Positions 49,464 through 59,600 of a DNA stretch of 64,000 bases are shown here, in pieces. The stretch is from Alkalispirochaeta americana (GTDB taxonomy: Bacteria > Spirochaetota > Spirochaetia > DSM-27196 > Alkalispirochaetaceae), in contig NZ_FTMS01000008.1 of NCBI RefSeq assembly GCF_900156105.1, forward strand, positions 62,001 through 126,000, given 5' to 3'. Below the pieces are notes generated by a model that made no database searches, had not been told where the DNA came from, and saw nothing but the letters and a program-made list of their open reading frames with translations. The position numbers were made by a program, and so were the translations under genes. Position 1 is the stretch's first letter; each line of letters starts with the position of its first letter.

Positions 49464-50696
49464 ATGTTCAAATACTATCTCTTTCTCCGGGCGTATCCCG
49501 CCCACGTGGGGTTTGGCTTTGCCCTTACCTTTTTTTCGAGTCTGGGCCAGACTTTTCTCATTTCCCTCTACGTGCCCCATATCCTGGCCGATCTGGGCAT
49601 CTCCAACAGTGCCTTCGGCGGCATGTACGCCATCGCAACTATCGGATCGGCACTCCTGCTGATTCAGTTCGGAGGACTCATAGACCGCCGGCCCCTGCCA
49701 GGGTATGTCCTCAAGACCATCGCCATTCTGGGAGCCGCCTCAATTCTTTTGGGACTCACCCGCCATGCCCTGATCCTGCCCTTTGCACTTCTGGGACTCC
49801 GTTTCGGCGGCCAGGGGCTCATGAGTCACATCAGCCAGACCACTCTGGGCCGGTTCTTCCAGGAAGACCGGGGAAAAGCCCTGAGCCTGGCCTCGTTGGG
49901 GTTTCCCGCTGGAGAGATGGTGTTCCCCCTGGTGGTGGCCCTGCTGATTCCCCTGGTGGGATGGCGCGTAAGCCTGGCGGTGAACGCTGCGGTGCTTCTG
50001 GGCGTACTGGTCCCCGCACTCTATCTCTTCCCGCTTGATGATTTCGATCAGGCCAAAGGAGAAACCGCCTCAACCTCTCTCCTTGGCATCTCCCGGCGGG
50101 AAATCCTGAAGGATCCGAACTTCAGGCGCATTGCCCCTTCGGCCATCTTTCTGAGCTTCTCCAATACAGCAGTCTTCTTTTACCAGCTGGTCCTTGCCGA
50201 AAGCAGAGGCTGGCCAGTAGCCTGGTACAGCGCTGTCTTTGCCGGCTACGCTGCGGCACGCTTCGCCTTCGGGCTCCTGGGAGGGATTCTGGTGGATCGC
50301 TTCTCGGCCCGCAGGCTCTACGCAGTTCACTTTCTGCCCATGATTCTGGGGCTCCTGGTCCTGGCTGTTTCGCCGGACCGGTGGGTTGCCGTGGTCTTTC
50401 TGTGCTGCGCCGGCATCTCTCTGGGACTCCACAGCCCGATAAAGGCCGCTGTCATGGCCGAGGTTCACGGAACGGCAAACCTGGGAGCCATCCGCAGCGT
50501 CTATACCTCCTTTCTGGTGGGAGGAACAGCGCTGGGGCCCATGGTCTTCGGGCTTCTTCTGGATCAGGGGATTCCCTTTGGCGCCATCCTCACGGGAACG
50601 GCCCTGACCCTGGGGCTGACGGTGCTGCCTTCGGTTGCCCTGGCCTTTCCCGCCTGGGAGAGAGGCCCCCTTTGTTCAGCCAGAACCGGGCGCTGA
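49464..50696 (+). CDS. Major facilitator superfamily transporter
   Basis: 410 residues with 12 hydrophobic segments and the motif-A loop GGLIDRRPLPGY after helix 2 and GGILVDRFSARRL after helix 8. The substrate is unknown. The last ten residues (GPLCSARTGR) are encoded within the first 80-base direct repeat, so the original C-terminus may have been altered or duplicated there. No clear ribosome site is seen before the ATG. Confidence 0.85.
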   Translation: MFKYYLFLRAYPAHVGFGFALTFFSSLGQTFLISLYVPHILADLGISNSAFGGMYAIATIGSALLLIQFGGLIDRRPLPGYVLKTIAILGAASILLGLTRHALILPFALLGLRFGGQGLMSHISQTTLGRFFQEDRGKALSLASLGFPAGEMVFPLVVALLIPLVGWRVSLAVNAAVLLGVLVPALYLFPLDDFDQAKGETASTSLLGISRREILKDPNFRRIAPSAIFLSFSNTAVFFYQLVLAESRGWPVAWYSAVFAGYAAARFAFGLLGGILVDRFSARRLYAVHFLPMILGLLVLAVSPDRWVAVVFLCCAGISLGLHSPIKAAVMAEVHGTANLGAIRSVYTSFLVGGTALGPMVFGLLLDQGIPFGAILTGTALTLGLTVLPSVALAFPAWERGPLCSARTGR

Positions 50697-50743
50697 TCCC
50701 GGCGGGAGATTTTTCCTCTCATCCTTGCAGGACGGGAAAAGCT
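50664..50743. repeat. 80-base direct repeat, left copy
   Basis: Identical in all 80 bases to 51368-51447. It spans the last codons of the MFS gene and a following inverted repeat (CCGGG ... CCCGG, then a T run) that looks like that gene's terminator. The left copy is therefore probably the original sequence. Confidence 0.95.
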
Positions 50744-50774
50744 CAAGACCCTCACGGAAGTGCGGCAGGGGTCA

Positions 50775-50873
50775 TCAATCAGAGATATCCACCCGCATAC
50801 GCTTGAGAGCCCGTTCAATAATTGCGGCTTTGTTGATGAGAACGTTGTCGGGGGCCTCAGATGGTGTAGGCAT
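50775..50873 (-). pseudogene. hepT: Truncated HepT (DUF86) toxin
   Basis: A 32-codon frame starting at an ATG that overlaps the end of mntA. Its product contains NVLINKAAIIERALKRMR, the N-terminal helix of HepT RNase toxins, then stops at 50775. Normal HepT proteins are about 110-150 residues and carry the catalytic RX4-6H motif in their later part, which is absent here. Confidence 0.75.
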
Positions 50874-51246
50874 TCAGAATCTCCTGTCGTCCCTCGTTGA
50901 ACTCCAGGTACAAGCCCAAGAGATTTGCGGCATATAACGCCGCCGCTCCGGGGTCTCTCGAGTAGAGCTGGATGCCGGTGTGCAACACCTCGTTAGCATA
51001 GACAAGGTTTCTGGATGACAGCATTCCAAGATCGACCTGGCGCCCAAGACGGTAAGATAATGCTGCGGCAATCTGAGCCCTATCCAGCTCGGAGATGTGT
51101 ATACCTGGCTGCGTCATTATTGCTATGTCGATATCACTGTCGGCCCGCAAGCGCCCCGAGGCCGCGCTACCCAAAAGATAAATTGCGAGGATGCGTTGAT
51201 CTGTAGCAAGTTCGGCAGTAACGGCATCCCGAATCTTCTGGTGCAT
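50857..51246 (-). CDS. mntA: MntA-type nucleotidyltransferase antitoxin
   Basis: 129 residues from the ATG at 51246. The minimal nucleotidyltransferase motif GSAASGRLRADSDID (G26-S27, D38, D40) is intact, as in MntA antitoxins that AMPylate HepT. The longer frame back to 51426 would begin in the right 80-base repeat and is unlikely. Because HepT is broken, this is now an orphan antitoxin. No strong ribosome site is visible. Confidence 0.82.
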   Translation of the reverse strand: MHQKIRDAVTAELATDQRILAIYLLGSAASGRLRADSDIDIAIMTQPGIHISELDRAQIAAALSYRLGRQVDLGMLSSRNLVYANEVLHTGIQLYSRDPGAAALYAANLLGLYLEFNEGRQEILNAYTI

Positions 51247-51367
51247 TGCTTGTGTATTGTGAGAGTCCCTGTGTGAGTCCCGTGCCCGCAGCATACGTGC
51301 AGAGTAATGGATCGCCGGTTCAATGTCGACATGGCGCGTTGACCGCTTGAATGCGGGCACTTTATGC

Positions 51368-51447
51368 GGCCCCCTTTGTTCAGCCAGAACCGGGCGCTGA
51401 TCCCGGCGGGAGATTTTTCCTCTCATCCTTGCAGGACGGGAAAAGCT
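51368..51447. repeat. 80-base direct repeat, right copy
   Basis: Second, perfectly identical copy of 50664-50743, ending 33 bases before the DUF4203 gene. Without the insert the MFS gene, one repeat and the DUF4203 gene would lie close together. Confidence 0.95.
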
Positions 51448-51478
51448 GACCTAGACTGGTACCCCTGAGGAGGAGCCC

Positions 51479-52090
51479 ATGAATGTGTCACAGGAAATGA
51501 TGAGCGCCCTGGTGGGGGCAAGTATCCTGATTGGGGCGGTGCAGTGTTTTCTGGGATACCGGATCTTCAAAGTTGTCCTGGCCGTTACGGGGTTTCTTGC
51601 AGGAGGGCTGGTAGCCGGATCCATCACCTTCGCCATAACCGAGGTAGAAACGACAGCCCTCCTGGCCGGTGCGGTGGGTGGTGTTGCCGGAGCAGCGGTC
51701 ATGCTGGGGCTCTATGTCTTGGGGGTCTTTTTTATCGGGGCCCTTCTGGGAGCCGTCCTGGGGGTTTCCTTCTCTGCCCTGGGAGGGTTTGCACCGGAAC
51801 CGGTGGTTCTCCTTGTCCTGGCTGCTGCCACAGGGATCGCTGCCGTGGTATTGCAGCGGATCATGATCATTCTCTCCACCAGTTTTGCCGGTTCCTGGAG
51901 CGTTGTCATTGGCACGGCCTATTTTGTCACGGGTCGGGTAAATCCTGCTGATATGGGTGCGCTCCTCCGGATCGACCAGGGTCTGCTCTATGTGCTTTTG
52001 GGATGCTGGGTGGCCCTGGGTGTTGCCGGGGTGGTGGTGCAGCTGAAGACAACCACCGCCCGTTCCCGCCAGCGAACCTGGCGGTCCTGA
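51479..52090 (+). CDS. DUF4203/TMEM198-like membrane protein
   Basis: 203 residues with about seven hydrophobic helices and many Gly residues (FLGYRIFKVVLAVTGFLAGGLVAG). This pattern resembles DUF4203 proteins, related to TMEM198. The function in bacteria is unknown. GAGGAGGAG lies before the ATG. A charged C-terminus (KTTTARSRQRTWRS) is probably cytoplasmic. Confidence 0.72.
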   Translation: MNVSQEMMSALVGASILIGAVQCFLGYRIFKVVLAVTGFLAGGLVAGSITFAITEVETTALLAGAVGGVAGAAVMLGLYVLGVFFIGALLGAVLGVSFSALGGFAPEPVVLLVLAAATGIAAVVLQRIMIILSTSFAGSWSVVIGTAYFVTGRVNPADMGALLRIDQGLLYVLLGCWVALGVAGVVVQLKTTTARSRQRTWRS

Positions 52091-52133
52091 GTTTCGGGAA
52101 CAAGAGCCGCGCGAATCGAAAATCCAGGTTGAA

Positions 52134-52162
52134 TTGACGGCCCGCTCCGCCCGTGGTATCGT
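52134..52162 (+). promoter_or_regulatory. Promoter of the riboswitch-btuB transcript
   Basis: TTGACG (52134-52139), 17 bases, TATCGT (52157-52162), placed just upstream of the cobalamin riboswitch. Confidence 0.55.
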
Positions 52163-52171
52163 CAGACAAGA

Positions 52172-52325
52172 TCCGTATACGCGATACGAGGTCAGGGAAC
52201 CCGGTGAGAATCCGGGACAGTCCCCGCTACTGTGTTCGGTGAGAACGTTGGCACAGGCCACCGCAAGGGAAGGCGCCAACCGACAAAGACCCGTAAGTCA
52301 GGAGACCTGCCCAATCGCGAAACAC
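52172..52325 (+). ncRNA. Cobalamin riboswitch
   Basis: The leader contains the conserved core: AGGGAACCCGGTGAGAATC, GGGACAGTCCCCGCTACTGT, and the closing GTAAGTCAGGAGACCTGCC. Ends are approximate. It precedes a cobalamin-type TonB-dependent receptor by about 200 bases. The expression platform lies downstream; an inverted repeat around 52385-52425 may take part. B12 binding should lower receptor expression. Confidence 0.93.
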
Positions 52326-52525
52326 CGTACGGCCTCGGAGGAAGGCGTGACGCGACAACTCTACACAGACCCTCATGATTGGTGTGTACCCTCGCCCTGT
52401 GCCGGAGGGGAGGTACGCAGGTAGCATTAGCCATGATACTGCCACTACAGAAACCACGGAGAGGGACCCGTCCACAACGGGAACAAACACCACACAGCAA
52501 AAAACGAAAAGGAACGAACAAAGCC
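52326..52525 (+). other. Leader between riboswitch and receptor gene
   Basis: Two hundred bases with no supported gene. A partial inverted repeat (GTACCCTC ... GAGGTAC-type, about 52387-52425) could be the switch of the expression platform. A frame starting at 52379 runs into the receptor gene but lacks the signal peptide at its start. Confidence 0.45.
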
Positions 52526-54547
52526 ATGAAACGATATCTCGTGGGATTGGTGCTCCTGGCAGCGCCAGGGGTACTTCTCTACGCGCAAAATCAGGAGAAG
52601 GACCGGGAGGAAAAGCAGAAACCTGCCACCCTTGAGGTGGTTGTCACAGCAGACCGGATACTCACCGAAATAGTCTCTACCGCCGCAAACGTCACCGTTG
52701 TAACGGAAGAGGAGATCCGCAGCTCCGGCGCAACAAACCTGCCGGAACTGCTGGACCGCCAGGCGGGGGTCTCCTTCCGGAGCTACTCCAATGCCCCCCA
52801 GGCCACAGTAGACATGAGAGGCTTTGGCGAGGGGTCTGGCATGCGTGTTCTGGTTCTGGTGGACGGACGCCGCCAGAATAACCCCGATATGTCGGGAATT
52901 AACTGGCTGGGGATTCCCCTGGATTCCATAGAACGGGTCGAAATACTCCGCGGAGGCGCCAGCGCGCTCTACGGCAACCACGCCCTGGGCGGCGTGATCA
53001 ACATTATCACCAGAACTCCCTCGCCAGAGGTCCCCCTGGAACTGACGGGGTCTCTCGCACTGGGAAGCAACATGGAAAACCAGGAACGGCTGAACCTCTC
53101 CCTGGCCCGGGAGCGGTCCCGTTTGCGCGCCTCGGTCGAGCATTTTTCCACCGATGGCCACCGGGACCGTTCGGCCTACCGGGCTCTCAACTTCTCCATG
53201 GGTGCTCTTTTTGATCTCTCCGATACCCTGGAAGTGGGCTTAAGCGGTCGCTACAGCAATATCTTTTACGAGATGCCGGGAGGGCTCACCAGAGCACAGT
53301 ACAAGGATGACCCAAGCGATGCCACCAACACTGATGACGAAGCCAACGAACATCACTTTGGCCTGGACCTGGATCTGGTCTGGTACCCCACCCCGCTTGC
53401 CCGGGCCGAGATCGCTCTGGGCTACGCGGCAAAGCTGGTAGAGACCGATATGGAAAGTTTCTGGCCCCCTAACGAGTACACCGACAGGGATCTTCATACC
53501 TTCACGGCCTCACCGGCCCTCATTCTGGACTGGGATCTGGGAGCGGTGCCCCTGCGGACCCGCCTGGGGCTGGACTGGTCCTGGGCCCGCCAGGAGATCA
53601 CCGCCTGGGAGACCTCAAGCCGCAACACAAAGAATTACCGGGCCGATCTCTCCCAGTGGACCCTGGGAACAGTGGCCTCCACCACGGCCTACGTGACGGA
53701 GCAACTCGATCTGGGGGGAACCCTGCGCTACGACCGCAGCACCATCGGGGCCGAAAAGGACGACGAGGGAATCGATAGCGACACCACCCATCAGGCCCTG
53801 GTCTTTGCCCTGAACGCAGTCTACCGTCCCCTGGAATACGCCAAGGTTTTTGTCTCGGGGGGAACGCTCTTCCGCTATCCGGCCCTGGACGAACAGGCCT
53901 CGGTGCAAGGCTTTGGTGACCAGTTCATGAGCAATCTGGACCCGGAGCAGGGATTCACTCTGGAAGCCGGAGGGGGGCTCTATCTGGGGGCGCTCCTGCG
54001 GCTGAACGCGAGCCTCTACTGGATGGAGATGGAAGACGAGATCGCCTGGTTTACTATTGATCCTGTTACGTGGGAAGGCGAAAACAGAAACCTCGACAAG
54101 ACCCGCCGGCTCGGGGGAGACCTGCAGATACAGAGCGAACCCCTGGAACAACTCCGCATCTCCGCAGGCTACAGCTACATTATGGCCACCTTTGCTGGGG
54201 GAGACAACAAGGACAAGGAGGTTCCTCTGGTTCCCAACCACAGCCTGGACGCCCAACTGGCGGTGCGGCTCCTCCCCGAGCTGGGCCTGGAGTTCGGTCC
54301 GGCCCTCACCTTCCGCAGCAGGTCCTACCAGGGAGGGGATGATGCCAACAGCGAGGACCGGGTTGATGAGTACCTCCTGACAGATGTCTTTCTGCGGCTG
54401 CGGCCCCGGGGACTCCCGGGAGATCTGGCGGTGAGCGCCGAGGTGAAAAACATCTTCGACGAGACCTACGCGCCCTTCGTGAACTGGGACGCTTACTACC
54501 CCGCCCCGGGGCGGACCTTCCGCCTTGCTGCGTCCTACCGGTACTGA
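52526..54547 (+). CDS. btuB: TonB-dependent receptor, cobalamin type
   Basis: About 673 residues. A signal peptide over the first 20 or so, then a TonB-box-like LEVVVTADRI, a plug domain (NLPELLDRQAGVSFRSYS, GSGMRVLVLVDGRR, IERVEILRGGASALYGNHALGGVINIIT) and a 22-strand barrel ending in FRLAASYRY with terminal aromatic residue. The riboswitch indicates cobalamin or a related corrinoid as cargo. The start at 52526 is fixed by the signal peptide and AAGGA. The tonB gene follows. Confidence 0.92.
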   Translation: MKRYLVGLVLLAAPGVLLYAQNQEKDREEKQKPATLEVVVTADRILTEIVSTAANVTVVTEEEIRSSGATNLPELLDRQAGVSFRSYSNAPQATVDMRGFGEGSGMRVLVLVDGRRQNNPDMSGINWLGIPLDSIERVEILRGGASALYGNHALGGVINIITRTPSPEVPLELTGSLALGSNMENQERLNLSLARERSRLRASVEHFSTDGHRDRSAYRALNFSMGALFDLSDTLEVGLSGRYSNIFYEMPGGLTRAQYKDDPSDATNTDDEANEHHFGLDLDLVWYPTPLARAEIALGYAAKLVETDMESFWPPNEYTDRDLHTFTASPALILDWDLGAVPLRTRLGLDWSWARQEITAWETSSRNTKNYRADLSQWTLGTVASTTAYVTEQLDLGGTLRYDRSTIGAEKDDEGIDSDTTHQALVFALNAVYRPLEYAKVFVSGGTLFRYPALDEQASVQGFGDQFMSNLDPEQGFTLEAGGGLYLGALLRLNASLYWMEMEDEIAWFTIDPVTWEGENRNLDKTRRLGGDLQIQSEPLEQLRISAGYSYIMATFAGGDNKDKEVPLVPNHSLDAQLAVRLLPELGLEFGPALTFRSRSYQGGDDANSEDRVDEYLLTDVFLRLRPRGLPGDLAVSAEVKNIFDETYAPFVNWDAYYPAPGRTFRLAASYRY

Positions 54548-54592
54548 CGGGCAGACCGGCAGGGAAAGAAGAAACGAGGAGAGCGAGAAGCG

Positions 54593-55384
54593 ATGCAGAC
54601 CCCGAAACGACCGGGTTCTCCCCAGAGCCGTCGCCTCACGGCGGCTTTGGGACTCTCTCTGGCTCTCCATTTTCTCGTTTTCGCCGGGGCGCCCCTGATC
54701 CCCGGCGTTTCTGTTCCCCCCTCCGACCCGGCCTCTCCCACAACGGTAACAGTCAGCTTCCGTGACGTTCCTCAAGCGATATCCGAACCAGGCCAATCCT
54801 CCGAATCACCACAGCCACGGTCTGATCCTGAGGTGCAACCTTCCGAGGAATCTCTCCCTGCAAAACCGCAGCCGCCACAGCAAGAGGAGGAGACACCTCA
54901 AACAGAGCATCAATCATCCTTAGCCCTGCCGGAAACCATCCCGGAACCATCACCACCTCCGCAACCTTCCGATTTGATTCCGGAAAGCCGGAACGCCACC
55001 GCCCGGGACTTCAGGGACTCCCCGAGCACACCGTCCCCAGCCGGGTCAGCTCCCCTTTCAGTCAAGCCTTCGCATGAAAGAGGGCCTGCTACCCTGCGCG
55101 TCCACGAACCCCGCCCGGTCGAGCCAATTGTTCCCTCCTATCCCCTGGCAGACCGGCGTCGCGGAATTGAAGGAGAAGTCATCATTCGGGTGGTAATCTC
55201 TACCCGGGGAATCCCCCTGCAGGCAGAAATTGTCCAACCCGGTCCAAGCCGGAGCCTTACCCGAGCTGCCCTGAAGGCAGTTGAGTCAGCGCACTTTCAC
55301 CCGGGAACCATCGATGATACGCCCTCGGAGATGGATCTCCAGGTACGCATCGTCTTCACCCTCTCGAATGTTCCCGGAACCTGA
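54593..55384 (+). CDS. tonB: TonB energy-transducing protein
   Basis: 263 residues: an N-terminal helix (LTAALGLSLALHFLVFAGA) with the typical SxxxH spacing, a long Pro/Glu/Ser-rich spacer (about 60-170) and a C-terminal TonB domain (YPLADRRRGIEGEVIIRVVIS ... AALKAVESAHFHPG). It couples the proton-motive force to the receptor upstream. exbB and exbD are not in the window. GAGGAG lies upstream of the ATG. Confidence 0.9.
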   Translation: MQTPKRPGSPQSRRLTAALGLSLALHFLVFAGAPLIPGVSVPPSDPASPTTVTVSFRDVPQAISEPGQSSESPQPRSDPEVQPSEESLPAKPQPPQQEEETPQTEHQSSLALPETIPEPSPPPQPSDLIPESRNATARDFRDSPSTPSPAGSAPLSVKPSHERGPATLRVHEPRPVEPIVPSYPLADRRRGIEGEVIIRVVISTRGIPLQAEIVQPGPSRSLTRAALKAVESAHFHPGTIDDTPSEMDLQVRIVFTLSNVPGT

Positions 55385-55531
55385 CGTTTCCTGACTCAAG
55401 CTCCCGCCACATGACCCATCTCCCGGCAAAACGCTCCCCGATCAGCACTATTCCTCGACCTTTTTCGGCCTCGATGAGTATACTTGAGGGCACAGGATAA
55501 AAAACGCGGAGCATCATCAGGGAGGTCGATC

Positions 55532-56659
55532 ATGCCGACACACCACCATCCCCTTCGCCCCCTCCTCCTGACCCTGGCCCTCTATCTGGGCCTGGCCATG
55601 GCAACCCTCTCCCTGGCATCCTGCCGGCCCGGCCCCCCGCGAGGCTCCGCCCCAGATCCGGAGCAACCCCCGGAACAGGAACCCCGGCCCGTGCTGGTCG
55701 TGGCCGTGGAAGAGGCCCCCCTGGTCCGAACCATACGGGGCTCCGGCATGGTCTCGGGAATCAGGGAAGCCTCGGTGGTAACCGAAACAGAAGGCCCCCT
55801 GCAGCGGGTCTTCTTTGACCTGGGAGACCAGGTGCGCCAGGGCCAGATCCTTCTCTCCTTTGACAGCGAGCGCGAGACAGCCGAGGTCCTCCAGGCCCGG
55901 GCAGATCTGGACCTGGCCAGAATTGAACTGGCTGCTGCAGAATCGCTCCAGGATCGGGGCACCGTCTCCCGGGCCGAGGCAGCCCGCCGCCGGGCCGCCC
56001 TGAGCGGAGCCGAGGCACGCCTCACAGCAGCAGAAAAGCGGTACAACGATCGCCAGGTCCGGGCCCCCATCTCGGGCAGGATCGCCGCCAGGCCCATAGA
56101 TCTGGAAGAGGGAACCTACCTGGGCCGGGGTGTTCAGGCGGCACGCATCGTCGATACCAGCCGGCTACGCACCGAGATTGGTCTGGGAGAACGGGAAATC
56201 GCCCACGTCCGGGTAGGCTCCGAGGCCCAGGTCCGTGTCCCGGCCTGCTCCGATCTGTGGAGAGACGCCCGGGTCTCTGCCGTGGGGGCCGCTGCGGACC
56301 CCCGAACAGGATCCTTTCCCCTTCGTGTGGAGTGGGAGAACCCCTGTCCCCTGCGCACCCGGGCGGGAATGTCTGTCCAGGTACGTCTGGTTCCCCAGGC
56401 AGCACCCGATCACCTGGTGGTCCCCACGGAGGCAATCATCCGCAGGGGAGACGCCACATTCCTCTTTCTCCTGAAAGATAACAGTCTGGACCGGGAAGAC
56501 CGGGCGGTATTGCAGGAAGTAGAGGTGGTGGCCACCCTTGCCAACCGAGCCGCCCTGGCCGGAGCGATAGCCCCGGGCGATCTGGTGGTGGTGAGCGCCC
56601 TCTCGGCTCTTCGGCATGATGACCGGGTTATCGCGGCGCTCCAGGAGGGTACCCCGTGA
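55532..56659 (+). CDS. RND efflux periplasmic adaptor (lipoprotein)
   Basis: About 375 residues from the ATG at 55532 with GGGAGG upstream. The signal ends in LSLASC (lipobox). The hybrid barrel-sandwich begins at VVTETEGPLQRVFFDLGDQVRQGQILL, a coiled-coil hairpin (VLQARADLDLARIELAAAE) follows, and the second half of the lipoyl fold reads VRAPISGRIAARPID. Stop overlaps the pump start (GTGA). A possible -10 TATACT lies at 55479-55484. No outer-membrane channel gene is adjacent. Confidence 0.9.
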   Translation: MPTHHHPLRPLLLTLALYLGLAMATLSLASCRPGPPRGSAPDPEQPPEQEPRPVLVVAVEEAPLVRTIRGSGMVSGIREASVVTETEGPLQRVFFDLGDQVRQGQILLSFDSERETAEVLQARADLDLARIELAAAESLQDRGTVSRAEAARRRAALSGAEARLTAAEKRYNDRQVRAPISGRIAARPIDLEEGTYLGRGVQAARIVDTSRLRTEIGLGEREIAHVRVGSEAQVRVPACSDLWRDARVSAVGAAADPRTGSFPLRVEWENPCPLRTRAGMSVQVRLVPQAAPDHLVVPTEAIIRRGDATFLFLLKDNSLDREDRAVLQEVEVVATLANRAALAGAIAPGDLVVVSALSALRHDDRVIAALQEGTP

Positions 56660-59600
56660 GCATCGCCGGACGATCAGTGTCGAACCCGGTCCTTGTGAAC
56701 ATTCTCACCGTGGTCATCCTTGTTCTGGGACTTTTCAGCTATCAGCGACTCCCCCGGGAGCAGTTTGCCGAGGTCCCCTTCTATTTCATTACCATCGGCG
56801 TCCCCTACCCCGGCGTGGCAGCCGAAGACGTGGAACGGTCCGTCACAATCCCCCTGGAAGACGAGATGGCAAACCTGGACAGGCTGGACCGCATCCGATC
56901 CCGGACACGGGAGGGCTTCAGCTCGGTGACCCTGGAGTTTGACCAGGCCGTGTCTCGCCGGGAGTTTGACCGGCTCTTTCAGGAAGTTCAGAACCGTTTC
57001 AACCGGGTCTCCCTGCCCGCAGGGGTCCAGCAGGAGACGATTCAGGAGTTCTCCTCCAACGATTTCCTGCCCGTTATTGAGCTGGTCCTCTCGGGAGAAG
57101 CGCCCTACGGAGAACTGGTTGAGACGGCAGAGGCCTTCCGGGACCGTCTGAGAAGCATCCGTGGCGTCTCCCGGATCGAACTGGTGGGAGTCAGGGACCG
57201 GGAGATCACGGTTCGCCTGGATCAGGACCTTCTTGAGGCGTATCAGGTCTCGCTCTTTGAGGTGGTACAGGCCCTGCAACAACGGAACGCCACCGTACCG
57301 GGCGGAGTTCTCACCACGGGAGATCGGGAATACCTCTTGCGCACCGTGGGGGCAGTTCGTTCTGTCCGGGAACTGGAGGATACCGTGGTGCGCGGTCCTG
57401 AGGGAACGGGAAGCCACAGCCTTCAGCTTTCCAGCCTGGGAAGGGTGAGCGAGGAATACCGCCGGGAAGGGACCATGGCCCGGTTCAACGGAAAACCCGC
57501 CGTAAGCCTGCGGGTAACCAAACTGCCCCGGGCAAGCTCCATCGGGATTATCGACGCGATCCACCGGAGGGTTGCATCTCTGGAAGACGCTCTGCCCGCT
57601 GATATCACCCTGGACTATTTCAGCGACCAGTCCGTGCCGATCAACAACAGCCTGGACACGCTTCTCTCCAACGCGCTTCTGGGGCTTGTTCTGGTGGTCC
57701 TGGTGCTCTACGCCTTCCTGGGGCTGCGCAACGCCCTCATGACCGCCCTGGGCATCCCCCTCACCCTGGCCATGACCTTCCTGGTCCTGGATTCTCTGGG
57801 CGAGACCCTGAACAGCAACACCCTCTTCGGGCTGGTCCTGGTCCTGGGGCTGATTGTTGACCACGCTATCGTCAATGTGGAAAACAGTTACCGCCTCCAG
57901 CAACAGGGCCTCTCCCGGCGCGATGCCGCCGTGGCGGGGACGAATCAGGTGATTCTGCCCGTTCTTGCGGCCACGGCCACCACGGTAGCTGCCTTTTTGC
58001 CTCTGGCCTTTCTGCCAGGAGTGGTGGGGCGATTTTTGCGAGTTGTCCCCATTACCGTCTCCATCGCCCTGGTCGCCTCGGCGCTGGAAGCGTCGGTCAT
58101 TCTCCCCTCGCACTACGCCGACTGGCCCGGCAGGGAGAAAGCTCCCCGCCGCAGACTCATTACGGCGCTGCAGGACCGGTTCGAGGTGCTCCTGCGCAGA
58201 CTCTACCGCAGACGAGGCATCACCCTGACGGTGATCTTCCTGGCCATGGTAGCAGTCTTTTCCCAGGCGGGACGCGTTCCCCTGGATCTCTTTGCCTCGG
58301 AGGAGGTCTCTCTTTTTTATATCGAGATCGAGATGCCCCCGGGCAGCTCCCTGGAACGGACCTCCCGCACCACAGAGCTCTTCGAGAATCGGCTGCTTGA
58401 CTCCTCCCGCACCGATGATATCCGGGCCGTGAGCTCTTCAGTCGGCTTCTCCGGCGGAGGACGCTCGGGAGAGCGCCGGAGCAACCTGGCCCAGATCTCG
58501 GTGGAGCTCCGCACTCCCCAGGCGGGAAGAACCGCCTCTCTTCAGACAGTCATGGAGGATCTGCAAGAGGAAACAGCCCATATCGCCGGCCCCGAAGTTG
58601 TGGTCTTCCGGGAGCAACCCAGCGGCCCGCCCCGGGACCCGCCCGTTTCGTTCCGGCTCTTCGGCGACGATCTCCAGGCTCTTCGCCAGGTAGCCGAGCA
58701 GTTTCGCCTCCACCTGGAACAATACCCCGAGCTCTATAACATCACCGACAACTTTGACCGGGGAACACCGGAGGTTCGCATCACCGTCGATCACCAGGCG
58801 GCAGCCCGCTACGGCTTGAGCATTCAGGCAACGGGAGATTTTCTCCGGGGCGTTCTGGAGGGCGTCCCGGCCGGCTCGGTCTTTCTGGGCAACCGCGAGA
58901 CCGATCTCCGGGTTCGCTATAACCTGCCCGAAGATATCACCCTGGAAGAGGCCCTGCAGGTCCAGATAGCCGGCCCCCGGGAACGGATGATCCCCTTTTC
59001 CAGCGTTGCCTCAGCCCGGGTAGACCAGGGAATCTCCCTGATCCGCCGTGTTGACGGCACCAGGGAAGTAACGGTCACGGCCGAAGCGCGAACTACCGAC
59101 CGCCTGGGAGAGATCAACCGTGATCTTGACCGGCTCTGGCAGGAGGAGATTTCTCCGGGCTTTCCCGGCCTTTCCCTGACCCTGGAGGGGCGTTTTGCCG
59201 AGATTCTTACTATCTTTCTGGATATCCTGCGGGTCTTTCTGGTGGGGATCTTTCTCATTTACGCAATCCTGGGCACACAGTTCCGCTCCTATACGCAACC
59301 CTTTCTGATTCTCTTCTCCGTACCCTTTGCGTTTGTGGGGGTGATCGTCTTTTTGCTTATCTCGGCTGTTCCTCTCTCTTCGACAGTGATCTATGCGGGA
59401 GCTGCCCTGGCAGGAATCGCCGTAAACGACAGCATCGTTCTCCTGAGTTTTATCAACGAGCGGCGCAGTCAAGGCGATTCCGTGGCCGATGCCGTGGCCG
59501 GAGCGGCCCGGACACGGTTTCGGGCAATTCTGCTGACATCGCTCACCACCATAGGGGGACTCCTGCCCACCGCCCTGGGGCTCTTTGGGGAGTCTCCCCT

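Larger units (their letters stand above)
50744..51367. mobile_element. Inserted segment carrying MntA and truncated HepT
   Basis: 624 bases between the two 80-base direct repeats. It contains only mntA and a shortened hepT on the minus strand. The flanking perfect repeat indicates acquisition by a duplication-generating event or recombination. There is no transposase or integrase, so the mechanism is unknown. Confidence 0.55.

Noticed and set aside
50664-51447. 80-base repeats as insertion-sequence ends
   Set aside because: They are direct rather than inverted and no transposase is present; the left copy contains normal gene and terminator sequence.
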